NCBI GenBank assembly: GCA_031963045.1
Contig: JASSUK010000010.1
Span: forward strand, 1-64,000
Reading direction: 5' to 3'
DNA length: 64,000 nt
From: JASSUD01 sp031963045
GTDB lineage: Bacteria > Pseudomonadota > Gammaproteobacteria > Burkholderiales > Burkholderiaceae
Shown here piece by piece: positions 25,051 through 34,686 of this stretch. The notes under the pieces are model-generated. The model worked only from the letters and a program-made list of their open reading frames with translations, was not told where the DNA came from and ran no database searches. Numbering within the stretch: the stretch's first letter is position 1; each line of letters starts with the position of its first letter. A program made the position numbers and the translations under genes.

Positions 25051-25488
25051 CTACTCTTTGTTGCGCCTCAGCATATCTGCATAGGCACTGCCCACGCTGC
25101 TGCAGTCGATCCAAGCAATCAAATTGTAGGGCTCGGAGGACGTGCCAGGGTGCGAACTAATCAGATCCTCCATCATGTTCTGAAGCAATGTGGTTTTGCC
25201 CACCCTAGACGGGCCAATGACTTCAATCAGCACGTTGGGTTTCCCCTTCAGCAGTCCTAGTAATTGGTCCGATTGCTCTCTGGGAACGCAATAGCTTGGC
25301 GGAATTGGTGGTTGTCCCCGCGAAAACTGGAGTTTCGACGCAGGCAGTGAGCTGTTCAACTGATTGGCCTGCTCGGGCCTCGCCTCCTTATCTACGCGCG
25401 CTTGCGCTAAATTCTGTGTCAGCCTATCTGAGGCAGAGTGGAGTGGTAGTACTTTCGGAGAATTCGGCGCAATGTTTGACATGAACAT
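25051..25488 (-). pseudogene. NB-ARC/STAND NTPase, truncated after the P-loop
   Basis: From ATG 25488 (GAGG 8 bases upstream) a 145-residue product: a disordered leader, then PPIPPSYCVPREQSDQLLGLL and VLIEVIGPSRVGKTTLLQNMM, the entry and Walker A of an NB-ARC-type NTPase, then YNLIAWIDCSSV, the second NB-ARC strand. It stops after DMLRRNKE. The rest of the NTPase and any sensor domain are missing. The stop lies 90 bases before the NLR-like gene on the same strand. It is either a truncated relative, or a short protein that could still bind nucleotide; I favour truncation. Confidence 0.65.
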
Positions 25489-25933
25489 GATGTTGACCTC
25501 ATTTCGCGGAGAGTGACTGGGTTCCATTGATCAAGTGCAAAGGTATGTAAAAATATTTTTCTAGTGGGCATTAACACTAGGAAGAATAAAGTCAGGTGCT
25601 ACCGTCAGGCAGAGAGTTTGTTGCGGTATGAAACATCAGTGAAAAATCAGGCCACTGTAATCAGGTAATACCCAGATTTATGGTGATGATCAGCAGTCAG
25701 TTCAGTGGAAATAGGTAAAAATACAGATAAATTTAATCTATTTAGATTAAATTCCCCGCCGTTTGCAGTGGGGTTCCTCATTAATATTAAATAGGTTAAT
25801 GTCTTGAATTGGGTAGACCTGTCTCATACAAGTTTTTGATTCGCTTGCGGTTAATTCATAAGCTTTTCAGATTTAAAAAACTTTGAACAGATTCTGAAAA
25901 AAGAAATTGGGCATATTTGAATCCAGGTGAGCC
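25489..25933. promoter_or_regulatory. Divergent intergenic region with an AT-rich palindrome
   Basis: About 445 bases between the NB-ARC fragment and the DUF2235 gene. An inverted repeat with 11-base arms, AATTTAATCTA at 25730-25740 and its complement at 25743-25753, stands out and resembles an operator. No gene recognised. Confidence 0.45.
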
Positions 25934-28642
25934 ATGATGAAGAACATCGTCCTTTTCTCCGACGCCACAGGTTATGGTTCTCGCAATAGAGATAAAACCA
26001 ACGTTTGGCGTCTATTCCAAGCGCTTGATCAAACGAAAGCGAACCAACTTGCTATGTATAGCGATGGTATTGGGGTGTCTTTCAACAAATACCTCGCCGC
26101 TATTAACAGCGCCTTTGGATTTGGGCTTAAACGGAATGTAATTGATCTGTATAAGTTTGTATGCCGCAATTATGAAAAAGGTGATCATATATATGGGTTT
26201 GGATTTAGCCGCGGCGCTTTCACGATCCGTATTCTTGTCGATCTCATTGCAACAGAAGGATTGATTCCTTTTCGCTCGGGTGAAGAACTCCACCGCTATG
26301 CGGCAGCTGCATATAGACAATATCGTTCCAAAAAATTTACTACATGGAGCCCCATTATCTTTGCTATGCGAGGCTTACGCGATGCGTTACTTGCTATTAG
26401 AAACTGGATTAAGGGTTATGAACCCTACTATAAAATCGCAGAGCAAACAAAGGTCATTGGCCGAGCAGAAATCCCCATCAAGTTTCTTGGCCTCTGGGAT
26501 ACGGTAGAAGCATATGGAATGCCAATTCAAGAATTAAAACGAGGCATTGGCTGGGTAATTTGGCCTATGCTATCTGACGACTTTATCCTCTCACCACTGG
26601 TTCAGCGGGCGTGTCATGCCCTTTCCCTAGATGATGAACGTGCGACCTTCCATCCCATTTTATGGGACGAAGTGGCTGAGGCTCGCATGGTTGCAAATCA
26701 CCAGGTTCTTGCTGGTCGCCTCACACAGGTATGGTTTGCTGGAGCGCATAGCAATGTAGGCGGTGGATATCCAGAAGATCAACTTTCTTTGGTATCACTC
26801 GATTGGATAATGGCACAGGCCAGGGATAATGGTCTCATCCTCAATGAGAAAGCTACTGCCCAAATCAGAGCCATGAAATCCCCCTATGCGCGTTTATATG
26901 ATTCGCGTGCGGGTTTTGCTTCTTATTACCGTTATTCTCCCCGCCGAATAGATATTATTAAACGGGACCAAGAAGGAGCTCCTGTTTTTCCTATCATTCA
27001 TGGCAGCGCAGTAATGCGTATGGTGTATGGCTCGGACAGCTATGCGCCGATATCGCTACCGCACGAGTTTTGGGTATTGGCGCCAGATGGAGAACTACTC
27101 CCCATGGAGAGCACTCCCTCATCGCTAAAAATGGATATAACTAAGAGATTAGCTTTTGATACTCCGCCTCCTACAAAAATGAAGGGCAGCATCGCTGCTG
27201 AAAAAGCCCTACTAACTGCAGCGATTGAACAGCTTGCTCGACCAAACTGGCAAGCGATCCGTTTGGTTTGGGATACCGTATTTTTGCGGCGATGTTTGTA
27301 TTTTTGTACAGTAGGGCTAACCATTGGCCTGGCCCTATATCCTTGGTTCTACGATTTTTTTGGGCAAGCAGTACATAACGTAGTGGCAAGTGTTCCCTTG
27401 GTTGGGAGTTATCTCGGAACAAAATGGGAACCTCAGTCTTATGGGCCTATCACTAACATTATTAATATGTTTAGTGCCATCCTTCCAACCTACGTCACGC
27501 CCTGGAAAAACGCGCTCGAAAGTCATCCTCTCGAATTTGGCATAATGGCCTTGGCCATTATGGTAAGCCTTTCTATGGAAGCGGCTCTAAGCGTGCGGAT
27601 TCGTGCTCGCGCTCGACTTGTGTGGCATAAGTCTTTGCAACCGGAATATGTTCAACAGTATAAAAAGGAACCAAAAGGCAAATACAACATGGTCCTGTTT
27701 ATGCTAGCTATCGCAATTGCTTTTTTGACTATGACCTGTATGTGTGGTGCAAGTTTCTCTATTAAAACAGAGTCTAGTATCCTCATTGCGATGCTATTTC
27801 TTTTATTAGGAATACATAGCTTAGCCCACCGACCCATTTCACAATTGAAAAAAACGGCGATCCAAAGTACTTTCATGCTTTCAGTGGCTAGATTTCTGCG
27901 CGGTAACGGATTACTGCGGAGTATCTACAAATGGAGTTTTCAGCGTATTGTACCTATCCTATTCGCACTACTGTTCTTAATCCTAATATGGAGCATTGGC
28001 AACCGGTTTTTATTTGATATGGTTAGTGCTGGCGGGCAATTCTGCGAAGGTAGTCGTCCTAGCGACATGATCAAAATCAGCAAGAGCACCACAAGCAATG
28101 GCATCTTTCATACTGATCAAACATGCTGGGCATCTGGGCTGCTACTTAAAAAAGGTCGACATTACCGCATCACGCTGACGACCCCTGGTGATTGGTTCGA
28201 CAGGACCGCTCATACCGATATAGCTGGATTTCCTGCCTATCGCTATAGCCAACTTCTGGCAACACCATTAAAGCGTTGGTGGCGGGAGAATTGGTTTAAA
28301 CCCATTGCCCGGATTGGTGTGGTTGGCAACGATGAATATGTCTTAGATTCGAAGGATGAATTTGAGACATATAGCCATTTTTCGTGTCCTGTTGAAACTA
28401 AACAGAATATGCATAACAAGATAAGCAGCGACCTCGCTGCAAAATGCATGGCTTTGTACCCCATATCGGATAACCGCAAGGTACTGGTAAGCGAGATTAA
28501 GGCACGTACTACAGGAGAGTTATTCCTCTATGTGAACGATGCTGTACTCATGTTACCTGGGAGCACCCGTTTTTTCTCCAATAATAATAGAGGCACCGCT
28601 ACAGTAACGGTCGAGCCGATGTTTGCACTACCCCAGCATTGA
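25934..28642 (+). CDS. DUF2235 alpha/beta hydrolase with membrane domain
   Basis: A 902-residue protein. The N-terminal DUF2235 domain starts MKNIVLFSDATGYGSRNRDKTNV and carries the nucleophile elbow GFSRG (G90-F-S92-R-G94). KFLGLWDTVEAYG and VWFAGAHSNVGGGY supply the likely Asp and His of the triad. This is the fold of Tle1-type phospholipases, which attack membranes when exported by type VI systems; other DUF2235 proteins are uncharacterised hydrolases. From about 450 onward there are five or six hydrophobic segments (for example CTVGLTIGLALYPWFY and ILFALLFLILIWSIGN) and a C-terminal soluble domain of about 200 residues. A membrane-anchored enzyme is therefore more likely than a free effector, and no VgrG or type VI genes are nearby. 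AGGTGAGCC precedes the ATG. It is divergent from the NLR-like locus. Confidence 0.8.
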   Translation: MMKNIVLFSDATGYGSRNRDKTNVWRLFQALDQTKANQLAMYSDGIGVSFNKYLAAINSAFGFGLKRNVIDLYKFVCRNYEKGDHIYGFGFSRGAFTIRILVDLIATEGLIPFRSGEELHRYAAAAYRQYRSKKFTTWSPIIFAMRGLRDALLAIRNWIKGYEPYYKIAEQTKVIGRAEIPIKFLGLWDTVEAYGMPIQELKRGIGWVIWPMLSDDFILSPLVQRACHALSLDDERATFHPILWDEVAEARMVANHQVLAGRLTQVWFAGAHSNVGGGYPEDQLSLVSLDWIMAQARDNGLILNEKATAQIRAMKSPYARLYDSRAGFASYYRYSPRRIDIIKRDQEGAPVFPIIHGSAVMRMVYGSDSYAPISLPHEFWVLAPDGELLPMESTPSSLKMDITKRLAFDTPPPTKMKGSIAAEKALLTAAIEQLARPNWQAIRLVWDTVFLRRCLYFCTVGLTIGLALYPWFYDFFGQAVHNVVASVPLVGSYLGTKWEPQSYGPITNIINMFSAILPTYVTPWKNALESHPLEFGIMALAIMVSLSMEAALSVRIRARARLVWHKSLQPEYVQQYKKEPKGKYNMVLFMLAIAIAFLTMTCMCGASFSIKTESSILIAMLFLLLGIHSLAHRPISQLKKTAIQSTFMLSVARFLRGNGLLRSIYKWSFQRIVPILFALLFLILIWSIGNRFLFDMVSAGGQFCEGSRPSDMIKISKSTTSNGIFHTDQTCWASGLLLKKGRHYRITLTTPGDWFDRTAHTDIAGFPAYRYSQLLATPLKRWWRENWFKPIARIGVVGNDEYVLDSKDEFETYSHFSCPVETKQNMHNKISSDLAAKCMALYPISDNRKVLVSEIKARTTGELFLYVNDAVLMLPGSTRFFSNNNRGTATVTVEPMFALPQH

Positions 28643-28704
28643 TGTTGGTTTCGTACTTCGCTTTGTGTGCCGAAACAACGATCAATCAATGGTGTTTTAG
28701 TAAC

Positions 28705-28723
28705 GGGGGGCGCTACGCCCCCT
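28705..28723. terminator. GC-rich hairpin between convergent genes
   Basis: GGGGGGCG (28705-28712) and CGCCCCCT (28716-28723) pair around a 3-base loop, between the convergent ends of the DUF2235 and DUF2863 genes. Neither side has a long T-run, so a bidirectional attenuation hairpin rather than a classic terminator. Confidence 0.5.
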
Positions 28724-28727
28724 CCCT

Positions 28728-29945
28728 TTAATGCAATTTAGGTTGTTCTAAATCCGCTTCTTCTGGCATTTCTGCATGCACTATTTCGCCATGCGGGTCA
28801 GCATAGAGGGGGGCTTCGCAGTCGTCGCAGTATTGTAGGTCCAAGCAGCTTGGGTAGCGGCGAATGTCGGTGATGTCATTTTTTTTGAGCAATGCTGTAA
28901 TTTCGTCGATGGGGCTGAGTACTTCATTTTCACTGTGGGTTTGCCGGGAGGTTTCGTCTTCTTCGCGCTCGTATATCGGCCAGATCATGCCATATAGGAC
29001 ATCGTTTGCTCCTCGTAGGGTAAAGCTGACGCGGTATTCTGTTATTTGCTTATCGCCAAAAGCAGCTACTACAGCACGCAAGGCGCTGGGTTGTAAATCG
29101 AGGACTTCGCACAGGTAGCGTATTGCGGTATTTAAGCTATGGGGGCGAATGCGTTCGTCAGCTTCTCGGTATGCGCAATGTAGGGCATCGGGGAGTAGGC
29201 ATTGCCATTCACAGCCTGGCAATAGATTGGTCAGGATAGGGTTGGCTTGTTCAATCCAATCGGCGAGGCAGGTTTCTCTGGCTTCTGGTCCCGGTGTTTT
29301 ATCTTCTTGCCAACGAAATAGGGCTTGGCCTGTGGGGGCCATTACGATGGCAACTAAAAAGCGAGGGTCTGCCAAAATTGGCGTAGTTTGTGTGGAGGCG
29401 TTAGAAGAAACGGGTGTGGCAGCGCCTGATAGGGTTGCCTTCGCCATTTGCTGCCCGAGGCGCCAAGTTTCTACGTAGTGCATTGGAAGTTGATCAATGC
29501 TGTAGAGATGGGGTGCTAAACCTACACGTACTTTTTTTGCAAAAATGCATTTTTCGAGTTGTTCTTGAAGGTTTTTTGCTGCGTTTTTTGGCAGAGGCCC
29601 GGAAGGAAGGGTGTAGCGCGTCCATGCAAGGATGGGGGCAGCAACCAATACGGCATCCCAACTTACATCAGGCTGAGCAGGATCTGCAAGCGTGTAGGAG
29701 GCGCTATACATTTCCATTAAATCTGCCAGCATGTCGTAGGCTTCTGGATAATTGTCTTGCGCATGGGTTAGCGCAGCATCCAAGGTAGCTTGGTTGCTGT
29801 TTCGGAGGTTTTTAGTTAGCAAGGCATCTATACGTTGCTCCCAGAATTTGTCTTCGATACGGCTGCCCGAATGGAGCATGGCTAACACCATATTAACTAG
29901 CTTCCCAGAGTCCGCTGGGAGGCGTTTGGTATTTTTTATGGGCAT
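28728..29945 (-). CDS. DUF2863 family protein
   Basis: A 405-residue protein matching, from memory, the DUF2863 family of Burkholderiales: an early SGSRIEDKFWEQRIDALL, then DAVLVAAPILAWTRYTLPSGPL and GLAPHLYSIDQLP. The function is unknown. The family is conserved in free-living Burkholderia, which supports that relationship for this genome. It runs in the same direction as acnA with about 70 bases between them. The C-terminus is acidic (MPEEADLEQPKLH). Frame intact. Confidence 0.8.
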   Translation of the reverse strand: MPIKNTKRLPADSGKLVNMVLAMLHSGSRIEDKFWEQRIDALLTKNLRNSNQATLDAALTHAQDNYPEAYDMLADLMEMYSASYTLADPAQPDVSWDAVLVAAPILAWTRYTLPSGPLPKNAAKNLQEQLEKCIFAKKVRVGLAPHLYSIDQLPMHYVETWRLGQQMAKATLSGAATPVSSNASTQTTPILADPRFLVAIVMAPTGQALFRWQEDKTPGPEARETCLADWIEQANPILTNLLPGCEWQCLLPDALHCAYREADERIRPHSLNTAIRYLCEVLDLQPSALRAVVAAFGDKQITEYRVSFTLRGANDVLYGMIWPIYEREEDETSRQTHSENEVLSPIDEITALLKKNDITDIRRYPSCLDLQYCDDCEAPLYADPHGEIVHAEMPEEADLEQPKLH

Positions 29946-29976
29946 GAAAAAAGTTCTAATCGTTAATATCTAATTG

Positions 29977-30007
29977 GGGTAAAGGCGCAAGGTATGCGCC
30001 TTTACCC
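29977..30007. terminator. Strong hairpin after acnA
   Basis: GGGTAAAGGCGCA (29977-29989) pairs over 13 bases with TGCGCCTTTACCC (29995-30007) around a 5-base loop. It sits just beyond the acnA stop and before DUF2863. The T-run is weak, so its strength as a terminator is uncertain. Confidence 0.55.
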
Positions 30008-30012
30008 ACGTT

Positions 30013-32793
30013 TTAACTTAATAGGCCGCGTAATACAAAAGGAAGGATGCCACCTTGTTTGTAATAGTCCACCTCAATAGGGGTATCTATACGCAGGCGC
30101 AATCTTACTTTTTGCGTAGAACCTTCTCGATGTATGACGAGCGTAACGCTTTGACGTGGCTCAATTACCTCGCCTAAGCCTTCTAGGTCAAAGCGCTCAT
30201 TGCCGATGATGCCTAAGCTTTGTGCGCTTTCTCCGTCTTCAAATTGAAGGGGTAATACGCCTAGCCCTACCAAATTGGAGCGGTGAATGCGCTCAAAACT
30301 GCGCGCTATAACGGCTTTAACGCCCAGTAGTTGCGTGCCTTTGGCTGCCCAGTCGCGTGAGGAGCCGGTTCCGTACTCTTCTCCTCCAAATACTAGGGTA
30401 GGTGTGCCTTCTTGAATGTAGCGCATTGCGGCGTCATAAATAGACATAGGCTCGCCATCGGGCTGATGAATAGTTAGCCCACCTTCTGCGCGTGAGCCAT
30501 CTGACTGTACGGGTAGCATTAAGTTTTTAATGCGCACATTTGCAAAAGTGCCTCGCATCATGACTTCATGGTGGCCTCGTCGGGAGCCATAGCTATTGAA
30601 TTCAAGCTTAGGCACTCCCTGTGCTTTGAGCCATTGGCCTGCAGGAGAATGCTCGGCAATAGAACCTGCGGGGCTGATGTGATCGGTAGTGAGCGAATCC
30701 CCAAAAACCGCCAATGCTCGGGCATTTTGAATGCGAGGGATGGTTGGTAGTGTTTTTAGATCAAAGTGATCAAAGAACGGGGGGCGAGCAATATAGGTTG
30801 AGTGTGGCCAAGGATAAATCTGGCCCTCACTACCCTGTATTTGGCTCCACAAATCACCAGGAGTGGTGAGGTTGGCGTAGTTTTCTCGGAAGCGTTCGCC
30901 ATTTTGTGCAAATTTCAGCAACGCCTGAATTTCTGCTTGTGATGGCCAGAGATCACGCAAATAAATCGGCTCACGTTTAGCATCAGGATGATGTGCTTGG
31001 TTTTCAGGGTGATTATTTTTATACCCAAAGCCCAAAGGCTCGGTGGCTATATCGCATAAAACACTACCTGCTAGCGCATAGGCCACGACCAAAGGAGGAG
31101 AGGCTAAAAAATTGGCTCGAATATTGGGATGAATACGCGCTTCAAAGTTACGATTGCCTGAGAGCACGGAAGCCGCAATCACATCGTGATGTACGATTGC
31201 CTCATTGAGATCTGCAGTGAGATCACCGGAATTACCAATGCAGGTTGAGCAACCATAGGCTGCTAAGTTAAAGCCGAGTTTTTCTAGATAAGGCAGTAAG
31301 CCTGCTGCTTTTAGGTATTCGGTTACTACGCGTGAGCCCGGTGTGAGAGAAGTTTTGATGTGTGAAGAGACTTTTAGGCCTGCTTCAACGGCTTTTTTAG
31401 CCAGTAAACCCGCAGCAATTAATACGCTAGGGTTAGAAGTATTGGTACAGGAAGTAATGGCCGCGATCAAAATATCGCCATTTTTGAGTTCTACGCCTTC
31501 ATTTGTGGTGTATGTCTGCTCTAGGGTTTGGGCATTTTTACCAAAACCATTTGCGGAGACGGGCTGTGCAAAAAGCGAGGTGAATTTTTCTTTGAGATGC
31601 CCGACTTCAATACGGTCTTGAGGACGTTTAGGTCCTGCTACTGAAGGCACAACGCTGGCTAGGTCTAAAGAAAGGGTCTGGCTGTAGTCGATGTCGCCAG
31701 CCAATGGAGTGCCATATAAACCTTGCGCTTCAAAGTAGTTACGCAGTGCGGTGATTTCTTCTTGTGTACGGCCCGTGGAAGTAAAGTATTCGAGGGTTTG
31801 GTCATCTACTGTAAAAAAGCCCATGGTGGCGCCGTACTCAGGAGCCATATTACTAATGGTGGCGCGATCAGGCAGCGCCAAGGTAGTAACACCTTCGCCA
31901 AAAAATTCTACAAACTTACCCACCACTTTTTCTTGGCGCAGCCGCTCTGTAATAGCAAGTACGAGGTCGGTTGCCGTTACGCCTTCGCGTAAGCTGCCTT
32001 TGAGCTCAAACCCTACTACATCTGGTGTTAAGAGATAAACAGGCTGACCCAACATGGCCGCTTCTGCTTCAATACCCCCCACGCCCCACCCTACTACTCC
32101 AATTCCATTAATCATAGTGGTGTGGCTGTCTGTACCCACGAGGGTATCGGGGTAATACACCTTGCCTGGCTGATTAGTAGGCGCATTTGCATCAAGCGTA
32201 TCGACCTTCTTGGAATAGACCCCACGTGCGAGGAATTCCAGGTTGACCTGATGCACAATACCTACGCCTGGCGGTATTACGCGGAAGGTATCAAATGCTT
32301 GCATACCCCATTTCATAAATTGATAGCGCTCTTTATTGCGTTCAAATTCAAGTTTCATATTTAAATCAAGCGCATCATTGCGCCCGAAATAATCTACTTG
32401 TACAGAATGGTCGACTACTAGGTCTACCGGCACTAGAGGTTCAATACATTTAGGATCGCCGCCCACTTGCTTTGCTACATCACGCATAGCAGCAAGGTCA
32501 ACTAGTAAAGGTACGCCTGTAAAATCCTGCAATACCACACGCGCTACAACAAACGGAATCTCTTCGGTACGTGGGGCATTGGGTTTCCACTGCGCAAGTT
32601 GCTTTAAATGTTCTTGCGTAACCTTTTTTCCGTCGCAATTACGCAAAACGGACTCTAAGACAATACGAATGGATACAGGCAAGCGTTCAATCGCAATACC
32701 TAGCGCGCGGCCCAATGCAGGCAAAGAGTAAAACTGGCCTGGACCAGTACCGGTTTCAAAACTTTGTAGAGTGTCGTAAAGAGAATGTGGCAT
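30013..32793 (-). CDS. acnA: Aconitate hydratase A
   Basis: A 926-residue aconitase that interconverts citrate and isocitrate in the TCA cycle. The [4Fe-4S] ligands are in AITSCTNTSNPS and YGCSTCIGNSG. VGTDSHTTMINGIGVVGWG and the swivel-domain GEEYGTGSSRDWAAKG are typical. I start at ATG 32793 (MPHSLYDTLQSF), where AcnA homology begins; the longer frame to 32850 adds an unrelated leader. Length is close to the usual about 900. It is part of a TCA block with mdh and sdhCDAB. A palindromic repeat element separates it from mdh. Confidence 0.95.
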   Translation of the reverse strand: MPHSLYDTLQSFETGTGPGQFYSLPALGRALGIAIERLPVSIRIVLESVLRNCDGKKVTQEHLKQLAQWKPNAPRTEEIPFVVARVVLQDFTGVPLLVDLAAMRDVAKQVGGDPKCIEPLVPVDLVVDHSVQVDYFGRNDALDLNMKLEFERNKERYQFMKWGMQAFDTFRVIPPGVGIVHQVNLEFLARGVYSKKVDTLDANAPTNQPGKVYYPDTLVGTDSHTTMINGIGVVGWGVGGIEAEAAMLGQPVYLLTPDVVGFELKGSLREGVTATDLVLAITERLRQEKVVGKFVEFFGEGVTTLALPDRATISNMAPEYGATMGFFTVDDQTLEYFTSTGRTQEEITALRNYFEAQGLYGTPLAGDIDYSQTLSLDLASVVPSVAGPKRPQDRIEVGHLKEKFTSLFAQPVSANGFGKNAQTLEQTYTTNEGVELKNGDILIAAITSCTNTSNPSVLIAAGLLAKKAVEAGLKVSSHIKTSLTPGSRVVTEYLKAAGLLPYLEKLGFNLAAYGCSTCIGNSGDLTADLNEAIVHHDVIAASVLSGNRNFEARIHPNIRANFLASPPLVVAYALAGSVLCDIATEPLGFGYKNNHPENQAHHPDAKREPIYLRDLWPSQAEIQALLKFAQNGERFRENYANLTTPGDLWSQIQGSEGQIYPWPHSTYIARPPFFDHFDLKTLPTIPRIQNARALAVFGDSLTTDHISPAGSIAEHSPAGQWLKAQGVPKLEFNSYGSRRGHHEVMMRGTFANVRIKNLMLPVQSDGSRAEGGLTIHQPDGEPMSIYDAAMRYIQEGTPTLVFGGEEYGTGSSRDWAAKGTQLLGVKAVIARSFERIHRSNLVGLGVLPLQFEDGESAQSLGIIGNERFDLEGLGEVIEPRQSVTLVIHREGSTQKVRLRLRIDTPIEVDYYKQGGILPFVLRGLLS

Positions 32794-32870
32794 ACCAGGT
32801 ACAACCTTTTTGTAAAGCAGTATGAAAGGACATAGGCTCAAGTGGTACAAGAGCCCCTCCAGAATTCAAT

Positions 32871-33007
32871 GTGGGTTGAGGTTAAGCATGAACCCCAACA
32901 TGCGCGCCACTGCCTTTTAATTATGGCCTTTGCCTATGCAATATATAGGCAGGTTTTAAAAGGTCTATGGCGTGCATGTTGGGGTTCGTGCCTCACCCCA
33001 ACCTACC
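32871..33007. repeat. MITE/REP-like palindromic element, copy 1
   Basis: Ends GTGGGTTGAGG...AACCCCAACATGC (32871-32903) and GCATGTTGGGGTTC...CCAACCTACC (about 32974-33007) form an imperfect inverted repeat of about 33 bases around a shared core (TATAGGCAGGTTTTAAAAGG). A second copy lies at 37704-37836. It encodes nothing. The GTAGGTTGGGG...AACCCCAACA hairpin resembles a repeat family seen in many bacterial genomes (from memory). Confidence 0.8.
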
Positions 33008-33012
33008 GAGTA

Positions 33013-34017
33013 TTACAGGCAAACGGCTTGTTCTGCGCCTAGGAGTGCATCTACAGCTGCGCGTTCTTCTTCCAATTCTTTTAGCGTGGCGTTCATTTTT
33101 TCTTGCGAAAAAGCGTCGATATCTAGACCTTGTACGATTTCGTACTCGCCATTCGCTGTGATAACGGGGAAGCCATAGACTAAGCCTTCGGGAATGCCAT
33201 AGGAGCCATCAGAGGGCACGCCCATCGTGACCCATTTCCCTTGGCTGCCAAATACCCAGTCATGCATGTGGTCGATTGCTGCATTAGCAGCAGATGCTGC
33301 AGAAGAGGCTCCACGAGCATTGATAACCGTTGCACCGCGTTTACCGACTGTTGGGATAAGGTAGTCTTTCTTCCAGGCATCGTCTTGCAATAAATCTTGA
33401 GCGCGTTGGCCTTCTACAGAAGCAAAGCGGATATCCGGATACATAGTAGGAGAATGGTTGCCCCATACTGCCAGGTTTTCGATAGCAGACAAAGGTTTAC
33501 CCAATTTTTGTGCTAGTTGCCACAATGCGCGGTTATGGTCGAGGCGCATCATCGAAGTGAAATTTTTTGCGGGTAAATCGGGGGCACAGTTTTTTGCAAT
33601 CCATGCATTCGTATTAGCCGGATTTCCCACTACCAACACCTTCACATCCCGGCTTGCTACGGCATTTAATGCCTGACCTTGCACTTTAAAAATAGCTGCA
33701 TTCGCGCTTAATAAATCTTTGCGCTCCATACCTGGGCCGCGGGGCTTTGAGCCTATTAAAAACGCATAGTCCACGTCTTTAAACGCTGTTTTGGGATCAT
33801 CTGTAACTACCAAGCCTTGAAGCAGAGGAAAAGCGCAATCTTCCAATTCCATCACTACACCTTTTAGCGCGTTCTGCGCTTGCGGAAGGTCTAGCAAGTG
33901 CAAAACAATCGGCTGGCCTGCGCCTAATACATCCCCTTTTGCTAAACGAAAAAGAAGCGCGTAAGCGATCTGGCCTGCGGCGCCGGTAACAGCAACATGC
34001 TTGGGGGCTAATGTCAT
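33013..34017 (-). CDS. mdh: Malate dehydrogenase
   Basis: A 334-residue NAD-dependent malate dehydrogenase that oxidises malate to oxaloacetate. It starts with the Rossmann motif VAVTGAAGQIAYALLFRL; MMRLDHNRALWQLA contains the substrate Arg/Asp region and VWGNHSPTMYPD the catalytic His. Length matches the family (about 328). It is divergent from sdhC, with about 255 bases between. In Burkholderia a GntR-type regulator gene is usual in that gap, and none is seen here. Frame intact. Confidence 0.96.
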   Translation of the reverse strand: MTLAPKHVAVTGAAGQIAYALLFRLAKGDVLGAGQPIVLHLLDLPQAQNALKGVVMELEDCAFPLLQGLVVTDDPKTAFKDVDYAFLIGSKPRGPGMERKDLLSANAAIFKVQGQALNAVASRDVKVLVVGNPANTNAWIAKNCAPDLPAKNFTSMMRLDHNRALWQLAQKLGKPLSAIENLAVWGNHSPTMYPDIRFASVEGQRAQDLLQDDAWKKDYLIPTVGKRGATVINARGASSAASAANAAIDHMHDWVFGSQGKWVTMGVPSDGSYGIPEGLVYGFPVITANGEYEIVQGLDIDAFSQEKMNATLKELEEERAAVDALLGAEQAVCL

Positions 34018-34273
34018 ACAAGATCTCCAGAAATAAGAGGGATGAATAGTAAGAAGGGGCAGCCTCTTTGCAAAAGGTGCGCTTGAAAAAATGTAATAGC
34101 CGCTATTTTAATCCCGTTTGAGAGTAGATCTTGCTGAAAAATGCTGCAAACTGGTAAATATGATGCAATAAATAGCAAATTCTGCAAAAAACTCTACAAA
34201 GATCATCACAACTTCATAAACTTCTTATGCAAAAACGCCTAGAATTACGCCTTCGTTATAAGAGGGGGTGCAT
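34018..34273. promoter_or_regulatory. Divergent mdh / sdhC promoter region
   Basis: AT-rich spacer that must hold promoters for both directions. TAGAAT at 34240-34245 is a plausible -10 for sdhC, with no clear -35. No open frame for a regulator is present. Confidence 0.4.
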
Positions 34274-34684
34274 ATGGCCGACACCGGCAACCAAAAAAAG
34301 CGCGTGTATCGCAATATCGCGTTTAGTCAAATTCTGAGCTACCGACTTCCACCAGCTGGAATCGTATCGATCTTGCACCGCATCAGTGGTGTACTTTTAT
34401 TCTTATCTTTGCCGCTTACTTTGTATTGGTTTGGGCAAAGCCTATATTCAGAAGCAAGCTTTGCCACGCTCAAAGCATGGACTTCTTGTGCGGTGGTGAA
34501 ACTCGTGATCCTGGGGCTTGCATGGGCCTTTTTGTATCATTTCTGTGCAGGGCTTCGGCATGTGTGTATGGATTTACACATTGGAGTCAACCGACAAGCT
34601 GGTAACCGAAGCGCAATAGGTGTACTCAGTCTCTCGATTCTGCTCAGCGCAGCAGTGGCATTAAAATTATTTGGAGTGTTTTAA
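34274..34684 (+). CDS. sdhC: Succinate dehydrogenase cytochrome b556 subunit
   Basis: A 136-residue membrane anchor of complex II. Segment RLPPAGIVSILHRISGVLLF is the SdhC signature and HFCAGLRHVCMD supplies the haem-ligand His. Three hydrophobic helices are visible. I choose ATG 34274, with AGAGGGGG directly upstream; a GTG at 34268 would overlap that site. It is followed 2 bases later by sdhD in the operon sdhCDAB. Confidence 0.94.
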   Translation: MADTGNQKKRVYRNIAFSQILSYRLPPAGIVSILHRISGVLLFLSLPLTLYWFGQSLYSEASFATLKAWTSCAVVKLVILGLAWAFLYHFCAGLRHVCMDLHIGVNRQAGNRSAIGVLSLSILLSAAVALKLFGVF

Positions 34685-34686
34685 CG

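Noticed and set aside
25934..28642. DUF2235 protein as a type VI secretion effector
   Set aside because: No VgrG, PAAR or immunity gene is adjacent and the protein has several membrane segments, so a classic Tle1 effector is not supported.
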